Origin: Prevotella sp.
GTDB lineage: Bacteria; Bacteroidota; Bacteroidia; Bacteroidales; Bacteroidaceae
Direction: 5' to 3'
DNA: 37,184 nt
NCBI GenBank assembly: GCA_016285075.1
Contig: JAEEQB010000047.1
Coordinates: forward strand, 1-37,184
The notes under the pieces were generated by a model. The model did no database searches, was not told the origin of the DNA, and saw only the letters and a list, made by a program, of their open reading frames with translations. Below are positions 29,390 through 37,184 of this stretch, piece by piece. Both the position numbers and the translations under genes were made by a program. Each line of letters starts with the position of its first letter. The first letter of the stretch is position 1.

Positions 29390-30832
29390 TTACATGTCAT
29401 CGTAGGTGTCAAGGTAGGTGACATGGGTGACGAGATATTCGTCCACACCATGCTTACCGTCGGCACCGCCGATACCGCTCTTCTTCACACCGGCATGGAA
29501 GCCCTGGATGGCCTCGAAGTGCTCACGGTTGATATAGGTCTCACCGAACTCCAACTCACGGCAGGCCTTCACAGCTACGTTCAGGTCCTTGGTGAAGATG
29601 CTGCTGGCCAGGCCGTACTCGCAGTCGTTGGCATACTTGATGGCCTCGTCGATGTCGGTGAACTCTATCAGCGGAATCACAGGACCGAAGGTCTCCTCAT
29701 GAATGATGTCCATGTCCTGACGGCAGTCGTCAAGCACTGTGGCAGCATAGAAGTAGCCCTTTGTGCCCACACGCTCACCGCCACAGAGCAGCTTCGCTCC
29801 CTGCTTGATGGCACGCTCCACCTTCTCCGTGACGCTCTCCAGTGCACGGGCCTCTACCAGCGGACCCATGTCTACGCTCTCGTCGGCACAGGGGTCGCCC
29901 ACCTTCACGGCCTTCATCTTCTCAACGAGTATCTTGGTGAAGGCTTCCTTCACCTCCTTCTGTACGTACACACGCTCGGCGTTGTTGCAGATCTGTCCGT
30001 TGTTGCCGATACGGCTGTCAACAATCCACTGGGCAGCACGCTCCAGGTCAGCGTCCTTCATCACAATGGCAGGAGCCTTTCCACCAAGCTCCAGGCTCAC
30101 CTTCGTGATGTTCTTCGAGGCAGCAGCCATGATGCTCTCGCCGGCACCTACAGAACCAGTCACGCTGACAATGTCAATCTTCGGGCTTCCGGCCATCTCG
30201 TTACCGATGACACTGCCCTTACCTGTTACGATGTTGATGACTCCGGCAGGCAGACCGGTCTCTGCCACCACCTTGGCAAACTCCGTACAGTTCTCCGGGG
30301 TGAGCTGACTGGGCTTGATCACGATGGTACAGCCGGCAATGAGGGCTGCACCGGCCTTGCGGGCTATGAGGAAGAAGGGGAAGTTCCAAGGCAGGATGCC
30401 TGCTACCACGCCGATAGGCTTCTTCGTCAGCAGGATGGTCTCGTTGGGACGGTCCGAGGGGATGATCTCTCCCTCAATGTGACGGGCGAAGGTGGCCATA
30501 TACTCAAAGTAGGCAATGGTGGCACCAACCTCGATGGCTGCCCAGTTGCGTGTCTTACCCTGCTCACGCATGATAATCTCGGTAAACTCCTTCTCGCGTT
30601 TCTTGATGCCGTCGGCCATTTTCAGCAGATACTGAGCACGTTCAATGGCTGGTGTCTTTGCCCAGGCCTTCTGAGCAGCACGGGCAGCATCGAGGGCACG
30701 GTTCACATCTTCAATGGTGCCTTCCGGCTGACGCGAAATCACTTCCTCGGTGGAGGGGTTCAACACTTCAATCCATTGGCCGTTAGAGCTCTCGCAGAAC
30801 TGGCCGTTGATGTACATTTTTAAGTCTTTCAT
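29390..30832 (-). CDS. aldA: lactaldehyde/glycolaldehyde dehydrogenase AldA
   Basis: A 480-residue NAD-dependent aldehyde dehydrogenase, practically the same length as E. coli AldA (479). Key residues: PWNFPFF with Asn150, ELGGKAP with general-base Glu249, GQICNNAERVYV with catalytic Cys282. The C-terminal FEAIQGFHAGVKKSGIGG followed by DGKHGVDEYL is very close to AldA and separates it from other subfamilies. It oxidises L-lactaldehyde, the by-product of rhamnose and fucose breakdown, to L-lactate, which the lutABC system 11 kb away could then oxidise to pyruvate. It has its own promoter (30879-30908) and a shared terminator. A role with succinate-semialdehyde or betaine aldehyde is less likely given the C-terminal match. 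Confidence 0.88.
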   Translation of the reverse strand: MKDLKMYINGQFCESSNGQWIEVLNPSTEEVISRQPEGTIEDVNRALDAARAAQKAWAKTPAIERAQYLLKMADGIKKREKEFTEIIMREQGKTRNWAAIEVGATIAYFEYMATFARHIEGEIIPSDRPNETILLTKKPIGVVAGILPWNFPFFLIARKAGAALIAGCTIVIKPSQLTPENCTEFAKVVAETGLPAGVINIVTGKGSVIGNEMAGSPKIDIVSVTGSVGAGESIMAAASKNITKVSLELGGKAPAIVMKDADLERAAQWIVDSRIGNNGQICNNAERVYVQKEVKEAFTKILVEKMKAVKVGDPCADESVDMGPLVEARALESVTEKVERAIKQGAKLLCGGERVGTKGYFYAATVLDDCRQDMDIIHEETFGPVIPLIEFTDIDEAIKYANDCEYGLASSIFTKDLNVAVKACRELEFGETYINREHFEAIQGFHAGVKKSGIGGADGKHGVDEYLVTHVTYLDTYDDM

Positions 30833-30878
30833 AAGTCTTGTTTTGTTTTAGAAATAGATTAAAGAAATAGTTTAGCTG

Positions 30879-30908
30879 CAAAATTATAGAAAAAAAACGA
30901 GACGGCAA
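30879..30908 (-). promoter_or_regulatory. aldA: aldA promoter (TTG-19-TAATTTTG) nested in terminator
   Basis: -7 box TAATTTTG at 30879-30886 and -33 TTG at 30906-30908 in the loop of the GH30 gene's terminator, 19 bases apart. Transcription would start about 40 bases before the ATG at 30832. Confidence 0.65.
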
Positions 30909-30924
30909 TCATCCGTCTCGTTTT
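30894..30924 (-). terminator. intrinsic terminator of GH30 gene
   Basis: A perfect 12-base stem (AAAACGAGACGG with CCGTCTCGTTTT), loop of seven. On the minus strand it is followed by further T residues. It lies 30 bases after the end of the GH30 gene and contains the -33 element of the next gene, aldA. Confidence 0.88.
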
Positions 30925-30953
30925 TTATGTTATTTTAAAGAAAAGACCCTGCC

Positions 30954-32465
30954 TTATTCTGTTGGAAAGGCTACTTTCTTGGCTGATCCGTCGGCACTGC
31001 GTTCTATACAGAGGCCCTTCGGATGGTCCAGTCGTCGTCCGTGCAGGTCGTAATAAGTCTTGGGGGCTGAGCTGTCTGTCAGCGACTGCTCCTTGATGGC
31101 TGTCGAACCACGGTCAATCATGAAGATATAGGTGTTCAGGCTGCGGGCTGGCAGGCTGACGGTTACCACGTCAACAGGCTCGCTGATCTCAATGGGCTGC
31201 AGCTGCAGGAGCTCACGCATATCGTTGCCCGTCGACAGCAGATGCTGGCCGCTCTTCACCTTGTAGGGAAGACTGATCTTCAGGTCGAACTCGGTCTTGG
31301 TGGTGTCTATGCCCATCACAATGATAGAGTCACCCTTGATGTAGGCAGAGAACTCATAGGGAGCCTCTGTCTTGACAGTGACGTTGGCAGAGCTCTCCAG
31401 ACGGGTAGAACCGGTGACGTGCTTGGCAAAGTGCGACATGACGTATGCACGTGGCAGCAGGGTGTTCTTCTTGTTGGCAGTGCCATACTTTGTCTCGCCC
31501 GTACCAACAAATGCCCAGTGGGCACGCATGTACCAATATATATAGCCTGTGCAACCTGACATCATGCACTCGTTGAGCTCTTCGGCAAACAGCAGCTGCT
31601 CGTGCCAGTTGGGCAGACGGTTACCGATATTGTCGGTCGAGGAGTGCTCCGTCATCCATACCTCCTTGCCGTACTTGGCGGGCAGAACGGCCGATTTCTT
31701 CATGTAGTCCAAAGGAGCATGGCCGTAGATGTGGCCTGCCACGATGTCTATCTGCTCGCGGCATGTCGGATCCTGCATCAGCGGGTCGGTATAGTTCTGG
31801 GTGAATCCCAGGCTCTCACCACTGATGAGCTTCACCCCGGGATAGGTCTCGCGGTCGAGCATGTAGGCATAGTTCTTCACAAGCTTCACCAGGTCCTGAG
31901 GGTCATACAGACAGCCCGAGTAGTTCACCCACCAGTCAGGCTCGTTCTGAATGGACACCGCGTCGACGGTCACACCTTTCGACTTCATGTACTTCAGGTA
32001 AGAGTTCAGCCACGGGAAGAATTTGTCATAACAGTCCGTCCGTAGTTTCCCCCTTACGGCGTTGGCATCTTCAGTGTTGCCACCCTGAGCCTTGCCGTTG
32101 GTCTTGTATTCACCTGGGGGCGACCAGGGCGTACCGAAGACAATGCCGCCACGCTGCTTGACGATTTTGGCAGAAGGCACACAGCCTTGCCAGTTGTAGG
32201 TGCTCCAGCTGGCATTGTCGTCACCCTTGAAGCTTGGCGAGATCTCCATGCGCATGATGTTCAGACCAATCTTCGACTGTGGACCGTAGAGCAGCCTCAC
32301 GGGGTTGGTGTCAGTACCGTAGGGACACATGGCACCGTCGCAGCAGGCTGCACCGAAACCAGTGATCGTCTGACAACGGGTGTCTTTTACTGTTAGTTTG
32401 ATGGTCGCTGCATGTGAAACACCTACAGCAGCGAGCACTAAAAGGGTTGTAAAAATCTTCTTCAT
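30954..32465 (-). CDS. GH30 glycoside hydrolase, glucuronoxylanase-like
   Basis: A 503-residue secreted hydrolase. Signal peptide at 1-19 (MKKIFTTLLVLAAVGVSHA). The catalytic barrel has CQTITGFGAACCDGAMC, GTPWSPPGEYKTNG, the acid/base Glu175 in SIQNEPDW, GHIYGHAPLDY and the nucleophile Glu273 in VWMTEHSS. The pattern is nearest to GH30_8 glucuronoxylanase XynC, which cuts xylan near glucuronate branches, but subfamily assignment by eye is uncertain; other GH30 activities are possible. A beta-domain follows, then a Prevotella-type tail (TYYDLHGRRLDHPKGLCIE and KKVAF) resembling that of the 24806 protein. It has its own promoter at 32492-32522 and a strong terminator, so it is monocistronic. 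Confidence 0.87.
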   Translation of the reverse strand: MKKIFTTLLVLAAVGVSHAATIKLTVKDTRCQTITGFGAACCDGAMCPYGTDTNPVRLLYGPQSKIGLNIMRMEISPSFKGDDNASWSTYNWQGCVPSAKIVKQRGGIVFGTPWSPPGEYKTNGKAQGGNTEDANAVRGKLRTDCYDKFFPWLNSYLKYMKSKGVTVDAVSIQNEPDWWVNYSGCLYDPQDLVKLVKNYAYMLDRETYPGVKLISGESLGFTQNYTDPLMQDPTCREQIDIVAGHIYGHAPLDYMKKSAVLPAKYGKEVWMTEHSSTDNIGNRLPNWHEQLLFAEELNECMMSGCTGYIYWYMRAHWAFVGTGETKYGTANKKNTLLPRAYVMSHFAKHVTGSTRLESSANVTVKTEAPYEFSAYIKGDSIIVMGIDTTKTEFDLKISLPYKVKSGQHLLSTGNDMRELLQLQPIEISEPVDVVTVSLPARSLNTYIFMIDRGSTAIKEQSLTDSSAPKTYYDLHGRRLDHPKGLCIERSADGSAKKVAFPTE

Positions 32466-32491
32466 GAATAGCTATATGTTCAATTCGTGCG

Positions 32492-32522
32492 CAAAAGTAG
32501 TAAATAATGGGTAAATACCAAA
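32492..32522 (-). promoter_or_regulatory. promoter (TTTG-19-TACTTTTG) for GH30 gene
   Basis: -7 box TACTTTTG at 32492-32499, TTTG at 32519-32522, spacing 19 bases. The ATG at 32465 is 27 bases downstream. Confidence 0.75.
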
Positions 32523-32654
32523 ACAAAAAGCCTATATTTTGCCTTGTGGTGCCAAAAGGGAAAACTTTTGAGACATCGATGAACCTTTCTCGGCAAAAAA
32601 TGTTGTGACGGCAACTTTTGGGGAAGGACGATCGGTAATTAAGGAAAAAATGTG

Positions 32655-32662
32655 TAACTTTG
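32655..32662 (+). promoter_or_regulatory. -7 box TAACTTTG for TerB-like gene
   Basis: Exact consensus match 38 bases upstream of the ATG at 32701. No TTG at the expected -33 distance. The remaining spacer back to 32523 shows no gene. Confidence 0.55.
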
Positions 32663-32700
32663 CAGCCACTTATTCGACATGATATAGTTTTTTTTGTTCT

Positions 32701-33396
32701 ATGGGACTGTTAGTAAAGATATTCAATGAAGCGTCGGACACAGAGTTTAAGCTGGCGCAGGATCTGGTGGCCATCGCTATTGCCGATGGCGAGATTTCCG
32801 AGGCAGAGAAGCAGATCATCTCGTCGATATGCCATTCGGAAGGTATCACCGATGAAATGGCCAAGGACAGTATCCTCGGTTCCGGCGATAAGAGCATCAT
32901 CAATAGTGAGATGCCTGCCAGCCGGCGTGACAGGGCTGACTATCTCACCAAGCTCATCCGCGTGATGTGCGTCGATGGCGAGAGTTCTCAAATGGAAATC
33001 TACCTCCTGGAGATCATCGCCTCGAAGATGGGCATCAACCACATGGAGTTGGTGTCACTGTTGCTGATGACTGCCTCCAGGCGCAATTTCCCCGGCGACA
33101 TCGGCTCCAGGGCCTTGTCCAGCTTCCTGAAGAATGCCATCGATCCCAAGGCCAGGACCATGCGCGAGACACACGATAACCTCAGGAAGCTCTTCGACCT
33201 TATGGCAGAGAACGTCCCACAGCATCAGAATGCGTACGAGGACAGGGATGCCTTCATCCACGCCATGGATGCTGCCACCGACCTCCTGCTGACCAACACC
33301 CTCCTTGCCAGGGAGTTCCGATCCATGGGCGTTGACTTCGAGGCCCTCCTGCGGGAAGAACGTGAACTGGCCATCAGCAGGTGGACACGGAAGTGA
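32701..33396 (+). CDS. TerB-like helical protein
   Basis: A 231-residue cytoplasmic all-helical protein. Residues ~15-50 (KLAQDLVAIAIADGEIS, then EAEKQIISSICHSEGI) give the TerB pattern of a helix, an acidic DGEIS turn and a second helix. This recurs in RVMCVDGESSQMEIYLLEIIAS at ~90-115, so there are two TerB-like units. TerB-family proteins are linked to tellurite resistance, phage defence and membrane-associated stress complexes; the biochemical role is unclear and this copy has no other ter genes nearby. The M15 peptidase lipoprotein gene follows after 33 bases, so the two may be co-transcribed. Confidence 0.7.
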   Translation: MGLLVKIFNEASDTEFKLAQDLVAIAIADGEISEAEKQIISSICHSEGITDEMAKDSILGSGDKSIINSEMPASRRDRADYLTKLIRVMCVDGESSQMEIYLLEIIASKMGINHMELVSLLLMTASRRNFPGDIGSRALSSFLKNAIDPKARTMRETHDNLRKLFDLMAENVPQHQNAYEDRDAFIHAMDAATDLLLTNTLLAREFRSMGVDFEALLREERELAISRWTRK

Positions 33397-33429
33397 TATA
33401 CCGTATCATTAATATTTATAAAATAGAAG

Positions 33430-34191
33430 ATGATGAAAAAGACAAAGAAATTGTGGATGCTTGCCACCATCGTTTGCGTCCAGGTGGTGTTCGCTTCATG
33501 TGGAATTATTGACAATACCGTCATCCCTGATACGGTGGTACTCAAAGAGTGGCAGGCAGGGCAAACGGTCAGTGCAGATGTCGTCGAGGCTTTCGGAGGC
33601 ATCGATAAGTGCTTCGCTGCCGAACCGATACCTGACGGGGTGTGGGAGCGGATGCAGGGCAAGACATACAAGGAGAACCCCTATATCGGACGTGACGACC
33701 TGCGCCACATCCGTGCCCTGCACTGGGACTACGACAATCAGATGCACGTCGGCGAGATGATTGTCAACCGCGAGATTGCCGACCGCGTGATCAGCATCTT
33801 TCGTCAACTCTTCGATGCCAAGTACCCCATCCAGCGGATACTCCTGCCCGATGTCTATGATGCCGACGACGAGACCCAGATGCGCGACAACAACTCGTCG
33901 TGCTTCTGCTACCGTGCCATCGCAGGTAGCACCAAGCTGTCGAAACATGCCCGGGGACTGGCCGTCGACATCAACACACTCTACAATCCCTATTACAAGG
34001 ATCGCGAAGACGGCACGCGTTTCATCCAGCCTGCCACTGCCGCAGAGTACTGCGACCGCACGTGGGACTTCCCCTACAAGATCGACCACAATGACCTCTG
34101 TTTCCGCCTTTTCACCGAGGCAGGCTTCGAGTGGGGCGGCGACTGGACCTCGTGCAAGGACTTCCAGCATTTTGAGTTAATAGAAGAATAA
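33430..34191 (+). CDS. M15-family D,D-/L,D-carboxypeptidase-like lipoprotein
   Basis: A 253-residue lipoprotein with a zinc peptidase domain. The signal MMKKTKKLWMLATIVC runs to lipobox VFASC, with Cys24 the lipidation site. The zinc ligands fit the M15 layout: SKHARGLAVDIN gives His173 and Asp180, and KDFQHFE gives His247. The ligand signature SxHxxGxAxD is intact. These enzymes trim peptidoglycan cross-bridge peptides. The ~50 residues before the domain are likely a spacer. An alternative ATG two residues on is equivalent. It is followed by a strong terminator. Confidence 0.85.
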   Translation: MMKKTKKLWMLATIVCVQVVFASCGIIDNTVIPDTVVLKEWQAGQTVSADVVEAFGGIDKCFAAEPIPDGVWERMQGKTYKENPYIGRDDLRHIRALHWDYDNQMHVGEMIVNREIADRVISIFRQLFDAKYPIQRILLPDVYDADDETQMRDNNSSCFCYRAIAGSTKLSKHARGLAVDINTLYNPYYKDREDGTRFIQPATAAEYCDRTWDFPYKIDHNDLCFRLFTEAGFEWGGDWTSCKDFQHFELIEE

Positions 34192-34210
34192 TTTGTATTT
34201 AGAACAAAAG

Positions 34211-34256
34211 AAACCACAGATGCTTGCCGCCATCCTTGCCAGCATCTGTGGTTTTT
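34211..34256 (+). terminator. intrinsic terminator after M15 gene
   Basis: A perfect 14-base stem (AAACCACAGATGCT with AGCATCTGTGGTTT), 16-base loop, followed by TTG on the T-rich right side. It is 19 bases after the stop codon. Confidence 0.88.
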
Positions 34257-34328
34257 GTATCAAGAATAAATATAAAGAAGAGGTCACACACTGCCTAAAC
34301 AATTCTCTCATTACCTCCCTTACGGTCA

Positions 34329-34441
34329 GTGGGTCTTCGACAAATCTCTCAAATTCTTGATAACTGATCCTTTACAGGTCAAAGACCAATTAGTGTAACT
34401 CAAGTTTCCCACCTTTATAATAATCAAGAATTAGAGAATTT
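34329..34441. repeat. possible small inverted-repeat element with dispersed 15-mer
   Basis: GTGGGTCTTCGACAA at 34329-34343 is an exact copy of 2529-2543. It is followed by an imperfect ~21-bp inverted repeat: AAATCTCTCAAATTCTTGAT at 34342-34361 pairs with the region 34421-34441, with a perfect core AATTCTTGAT/ATCAAGAATT. This could be a remnant miniature element. No gene is seen between 34257 and 34461. Confidence 0.45.
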
Positions 34442-34461
34442 CTCTTTTAGCAGTTTTGTAG

Positions 34462-34626
34462 AATGATTGGGAATTTGAGAAGAAATGGCAAGCCTGCTGT
34501 GGCTACCACTGGGTGGTCCTGCAGGATGGCACCATCCAGGTCGTCAGAATCATGCTGATGTACTATATCGACGTCATGGGATTCCTAGATTACCCGGAAA
34601 AAGACTGGGAGGCGGCCGTTGAGTAG
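34462..34626 (+). pseudogene. short gene fragment (54 codons, no start)
   Basis: An open frame beginning NDWEFEKKWQACCGYHWVVL, with QDGTIQVVR, and ending DYPEKDWEAAVE. It has a stop immediately upstream and no start codon or ribosome site. The GYHWVVLQDGT segment recalls the 'YH.....DGT' strand of Amidase_2 peptidoglycan amidases, but too little remains to be sure. The base composition is coding-like compared with its AT-rich flanks, so it is probably a decayed gene. From 34627 to 34790 I see no gene. Confidence 0.3.
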
Positions 34627-34790
34627 GTCGTAAGCAGTCCACCCCTCACGGAATAAACATGCTGTTCACCCAAAGAGCGCAATAGCGCGAAAAGGAGGTT
34701 GATTATTGGGGAGTCTCAGATAAAATTGCATAAATATCTCATTTTTGGAAAAAAAGAACTCTTTCTGCTCTCACTTAATCGAAATTTTCG

Positions 34791-34798
34791 TACCTTTG
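34791..34798 (+). promoter_or_regulatory. -7 box TACCTTTG for the AAA-ATPase pseudogene
   Basis: Exact TAnnTTTG match 17 bases upstream of the ATG at 34816. The promoter is intact although the gene it serves carries stop codons. Confidence 0.6.
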
Positions 34799-34815
34799 CA
34801 GAAATTATTATCAAT

Positions 34816-36396
34816 ATGGGAAGATATATCAATACAGGCAATGCTGGATTCCAGAGAGCAAGGAATAGCTAATATGTGGATAAGTCGGGACTTATCTCCA
34901 TAATAAATGCTACTCTTTTCACAGAACACTGTTTTAGTTGCGTCACACGTTGTCGCCGCTTCGGAAAGTCGATGGCTGCCAAGATGCTGTGTGCATACTA
35001 TGACCATTCGTGCGACTCAAGGGAGTTGTTTGCTGACTTGCAGATAGCCCAAGACCCGCAGTTTGAGAAGCACTTGAACAAGTATCCTGTTATCTATCTT
35101 GACATGACAGGATTCGTGACCCGCTACAGGGATGATGAGATTGTGGAAAAGATTGACGAAGCCCTGAAAAAGGATGTGGGTGAAGCTTATCCTGACATCG
35201 CCCTTGAGGCAGAAGACAATTTGATGGACTATCTTTTGCGTGTCAGCAGCGTGAAGGGGGAGCAGTTTATCTTCATCATAGACGAATGGGATGCTATATG
35301 TCGTGAATTTGTGCCAGGCTCGAAAGCAATGGACAGCTATGTTTCTTGGCTGCGTGGGATGTTTAAGAGCATTGATGCCATGAGGGTTTTTGCCGGTGTG
35401 TATATGACGGGCATTCTTCCGATCAAGAAATACAAGACGGAGTCGGCCTTGAACAATTTCCAAGAGTATTCGATGGTCACCCCCAGAAAGTTGGCTGGCT
35501 TCTTCGGGTTCACTAAAGAGGAAGTGAAAGCTCTTGCTGAAAGGCATTGTATGGGTTTTGTTGAGTTGGAGAAGTGGTATGACGGCTATCAGATTGGTAA
35601 TGAGCAATCAATCTTTAACCCCAATTCCGTCATGCAGGCCATTGATAATGGTTTCTGTACCAGTTTTTGGGCATCGACAGGTGCCTATGATGCCGTAGCA
35701 CACTATATCCAGATGAATTTTGAGGGACTGAAGGATGATGTCTTGAAGATGTTGGCTGGTGGACGGTGATATGTTGATCCTACTGGATTCCAGAACGATA
35801 TGTCGGTTGTCCGCTCCAAGGACGATGTGTTTACAGTTTTGATTCATCTGGGTTATCTCAGTTACGACTGGCGCAAGAGTGAGTGCTACATCCCGAACCG
35901 CGAAGTGTCAGGAGAAATGGTGAATGCGGTGAAAGCCAACAACTGGTATCCTGTGGTGAAGGCACTGAATGCCTCTGAGCAGCTCTTAAAGGCAACGCTC
36001 AATGGTGACGAGGCTGCGGTGGCCCGTGGTATAGACGCAGCCCACGACGAGCATACCAGCATCCTAAGCTATGATGATGAGAACTCACTGGCATGTGTTC
36101 TGAGTATCGCTTACTATTATGCAGGCAATGACTATATTATCCATCGTGAGTTGGCTACAGGCAAGGGCTTTGCCGACTTGGTACTCATCCCTCGAAAAAA
36201 TGTTGACTCGCCTGCTATTGTCATTGAACTGAAATATAATAAGGATGCTGACACAGCTATCTCTCAGATCAAACGTAAGGACTATCCTGCCAAGATCACC
36301 CAATATACTGACAACCTGCTACTCGTTGGTGTTAACTATGACCGTGAGACTAAGCAGCATGAATGCCATATCGAGAAATATGCATCTCAGTCATAA
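34816..36396 (+). pseudogene. AAA-ATPase/PD-(D/E)XK nuclease gene with two in-frame stops
   Basis: A single 527-codon frame of the Prevotella AAA-ATPase-like (PF09820) plus PD-(D/E)XK (PF08011) family, interrupted by TAA at 34870-34872 (codon 19) and TGA at 35767-35769 (codon 318). Reading across the stops restores continuous family sequence: MGRYINTGNAGFQRARNS, stop, YVDKSGLISIINATLF; and MLAGGR, stop, YVDPTGFQNDMSVVRSKDD. There is no frameshift anywhere. The P-loop region is CRRFGKSMAAKML, the acidic strand FIIDEWD, and the C-terminal nuclease core GKGFADLVLIP then VIELKYNK is intact. Downstream pieces could be made only from GTG 34876 or ATG 35800. It is likely an early-stage pseudogene; readthrough or sequencing error are alternatives. 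Confidence 0.85.
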
Positions 36397-36485
36397 TAAT
36401 GCAGATATGAAAGTCAATCGGTATATCGAAACTAAGATTCCCATGTCAGCCCAGAAGCTGACGGTGGATGGTAAGAAGGAGAGCA

Positions 36486-36839
36486 TTAACTCTGCAAATC
36501 ACGTTCCATGGCAGGAATGGCAGCTAATATCTTTTGATACAGATCTTCATGCGAAAGTATCTCTACGATCTCTTGTTTCAAGCCCAGCCCCAATTCTTTT
36601 TCGCACCCGTATGATTTGGGATAGTTGACAACGGCAAATTCCAGGTATCTTTTATTTTCATAACCTTTTACAGGGACTGCTGTCACTTTGAGTATTAAGT
36701 GAAACAGACTTATACTCTTGTCTGGATTTTCATATCTCTCATATACCACGGGGAAGCTCCCCTCTTCAGGTACCTTTTCCTTAACCTGCTCTCGCAAGTC
36801 TCGAATCATCTTCTTAATCAGTTCTTCCATTGTGTTCAT
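36486..36839 (-). CDS. hypothetical protein
   Basis: A 117-residue soluble protein from the ATG at 36839 (MNTMEELIKKMIRDLREQV); the longer frame would need a GTG at 36845. An N-terminal helix is followed by strand-rich sequence (SISLFHLILKVTAVPVKGY, then LEFAVVNYPKSYG) and a helical C-terminus. No family recognised. It is convergent with the AAA-ATPase pseudogene, and its -7-type box TATATTTG lies at 36900-36907. A plus-strand frame across the same DNA (MKVNRYIETKIPMSAQ...) starts in the pseudogene tail and is less convincing. Confidence 0.55.
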   Translation of the reverse strand: MNTMEELIKKMIRDLREQVKEKVPEEGSFPVVYERYENPDKSISLFHLILKVTAVPVKGYENKRYLEFAVVNYPKSYGCEKELGLGLKQEIVEILSHEDLYQKILAAIPAMERDLQS

Positions 36840-36899
36840 AACCACTGAAAATATGTTATAGAAATATCGTCTTCAATTGTACCTCGCTCATTTTTTAGG

Positions 36900-36907
36900 C
36901 AAATATA
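36900..36907 (-). promoter_or_regulatory. -7 box TATATTTG for the 36839 gene
   Basis: Exact TAnnTTTG match on the minus strand, about 60 bases upstream of the ATG at 36839. No well-placed -33 TTG. Confidence 0.45.
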
Positions 36908-37115
36908 GTCAATCATACAACTACATCTTCATATTTACTTCATATTATAACTTGTTTTAAGATTCTGTCAGATAAGATTCTCTCCGTGACGCAGATGGTA
37001 ACTATTCGGCCATTGAGAGTTTCCTCCGTTCAATCCGTTTAATCCGTTGTTTTATAATTATTACTGTCCGCTAAACCTTGATGTCATCGCGCCCGTATGC
37101 GCATGAAGAAAAATT
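36908..37115. other. gene-free spacer with CCGTTTAATCCGTT-type repeats
   Basis: No gene is seen. Around 37028-37050 there is a short run of CAATCCGTTTAATCCGTTG, another example of the spacer repeats found at other places in the window. Confidence 0.4.
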
Positions 37116-37147
37116 GGGCTGACTCTTGCACGAGAATCAGCCCTTTT
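37116..37147 (+). terminator. hairpin with T-tract near window end
   Basis: A seven-base stem GGGCTGA/TCAGCCC, extended by CTC/GAG with a two-base bulge, followed by TTTT. No gene ending just upstream on the plus strand is recognisable, so it may end an unseen small RNA or transcription from the pseudogene. Confidence 0.55.
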
Positions 37148-37158
37148 GGTTATCTTTG
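37126..37158 (+). promoter_or_regulatory. promoter (TTG-22-TATCTTTG) leading out of window
   Basis: -7 box TATCTTTG at 37151-37158 and TTG at 37126-37128 within the hairpin loop, 22 bases apart, one more than usual. It must serve a plus-strand gene beyond 37184. Confidence 0.5.
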
Positions 37159-37184
37159 CAGCTTCCAAACCAAATCGACAACCA

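Noticed and set aside
29375..30823. 482-codon plus-strand frame
   Set aside because: Antisense to aldA over its full length. AldA has intact catalytic motifs, while this frame has none and is Leu/His/Thr-biased.
36245..36628. Plus-strand frame with MKVNRYIETKIPMSAQ in the middle
   Set aside because: It begins out of frame inside the ATPase pseudogene and ends antisense to the 36486-36839 gene. The segment from 36409 looks slightly protein-like and might be a truncated gene start, but I cannot support it.

Overview
The window looks like chromosome of a Bacteroidales bacterium, most likely Prevotellaceae (Prevotella, Segatella or Xylanibacter type). The evidence is: many promoters with the Bacteroidetes -7 box TAnnTTTG, several with a TTG/TTTG element 18-21 bases upstream; an HU-related DNA-binding protein of the Bacteroidetes type; GH106, CE12 and GH30 enzymes; Prevotella-style C-terminal tails on two secreted proteins; a nuclease-fused AAA-ATPase of the kind abundant in Prevotella; and short A/T-rich heptamer repeats in spacers. 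I see no tRNA, rRNA, CRISPR array or complete insertion sequence.

Region 1 (1-5200, all minus strand) is a run of small, overlapping, phage-like or mobile-element-like genes: two tandem paralogues of the phage 'structural protein P5' type, an HNH homing-type endonuclease, a WYL_2-like protein, several unrecognised small proteins, and a 433-residue protein behind a long leader. Region 2 (5200-9200, minus strand, visibly more AT-rich) is a compact candidate defence or restriction-modification operon: a GIY-YIG nuclease fused to an EVE/PUA-like domain, an 871-residue N6-adenine methylase with a nuclease-like N-terminal motif, and a two-helix membrane protein. Region 3 (9300-12150) has a lipoprotein behind a 48-bp near-perfect palindrome, a RelE/ParE-type toxin-antitoxin pair ending in a perfect 28-bp inverted repeat, and the HU-like protein flanked by tandem repeats.

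Region 4 (12150-22020, minus strand) reads as one six-gene transcription unit: a large FAD/Fe-S D-lactate-type dehydrogenase, LutA, LutB, LutC, a rhamnogalacturonan acetylesterase (CE12) and a GH106 alpha-L-rhamnosidase. Extracellular pectin (RG-I) attack and lactate oxidation therefore appear to be co-transcribed. An E. coli AldA-like lactaldehyde dehydrogenase at 29390-30832 would supply the missing step from rhamnose-derived L-lactaldehyde to L-lactate. A SulP anion transporter lies just upstream of the unit.

Region 5 (24000-34200) holds an Ala-rich lipoprotein, a small secreted protein and an overlapping Cthe_2159-type beta-helix protein (a family with known polygalacturonate binding), a LytS/LytTR two-component system whose kinase has a His-rich predicted periplasmic loop, aldA, a GH30 (glucuronoxylanase-like) enzyme, a TerB-like protein and an M15 peptidase lipoprotein. 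Region 6 (34200-37184) has a degraded gene fragment, an AAA-ATPase/PD-(D/E)XK gene interrupted by two in-frame stop codons, a small hypothetical protein, and a promoter firing out of the window.
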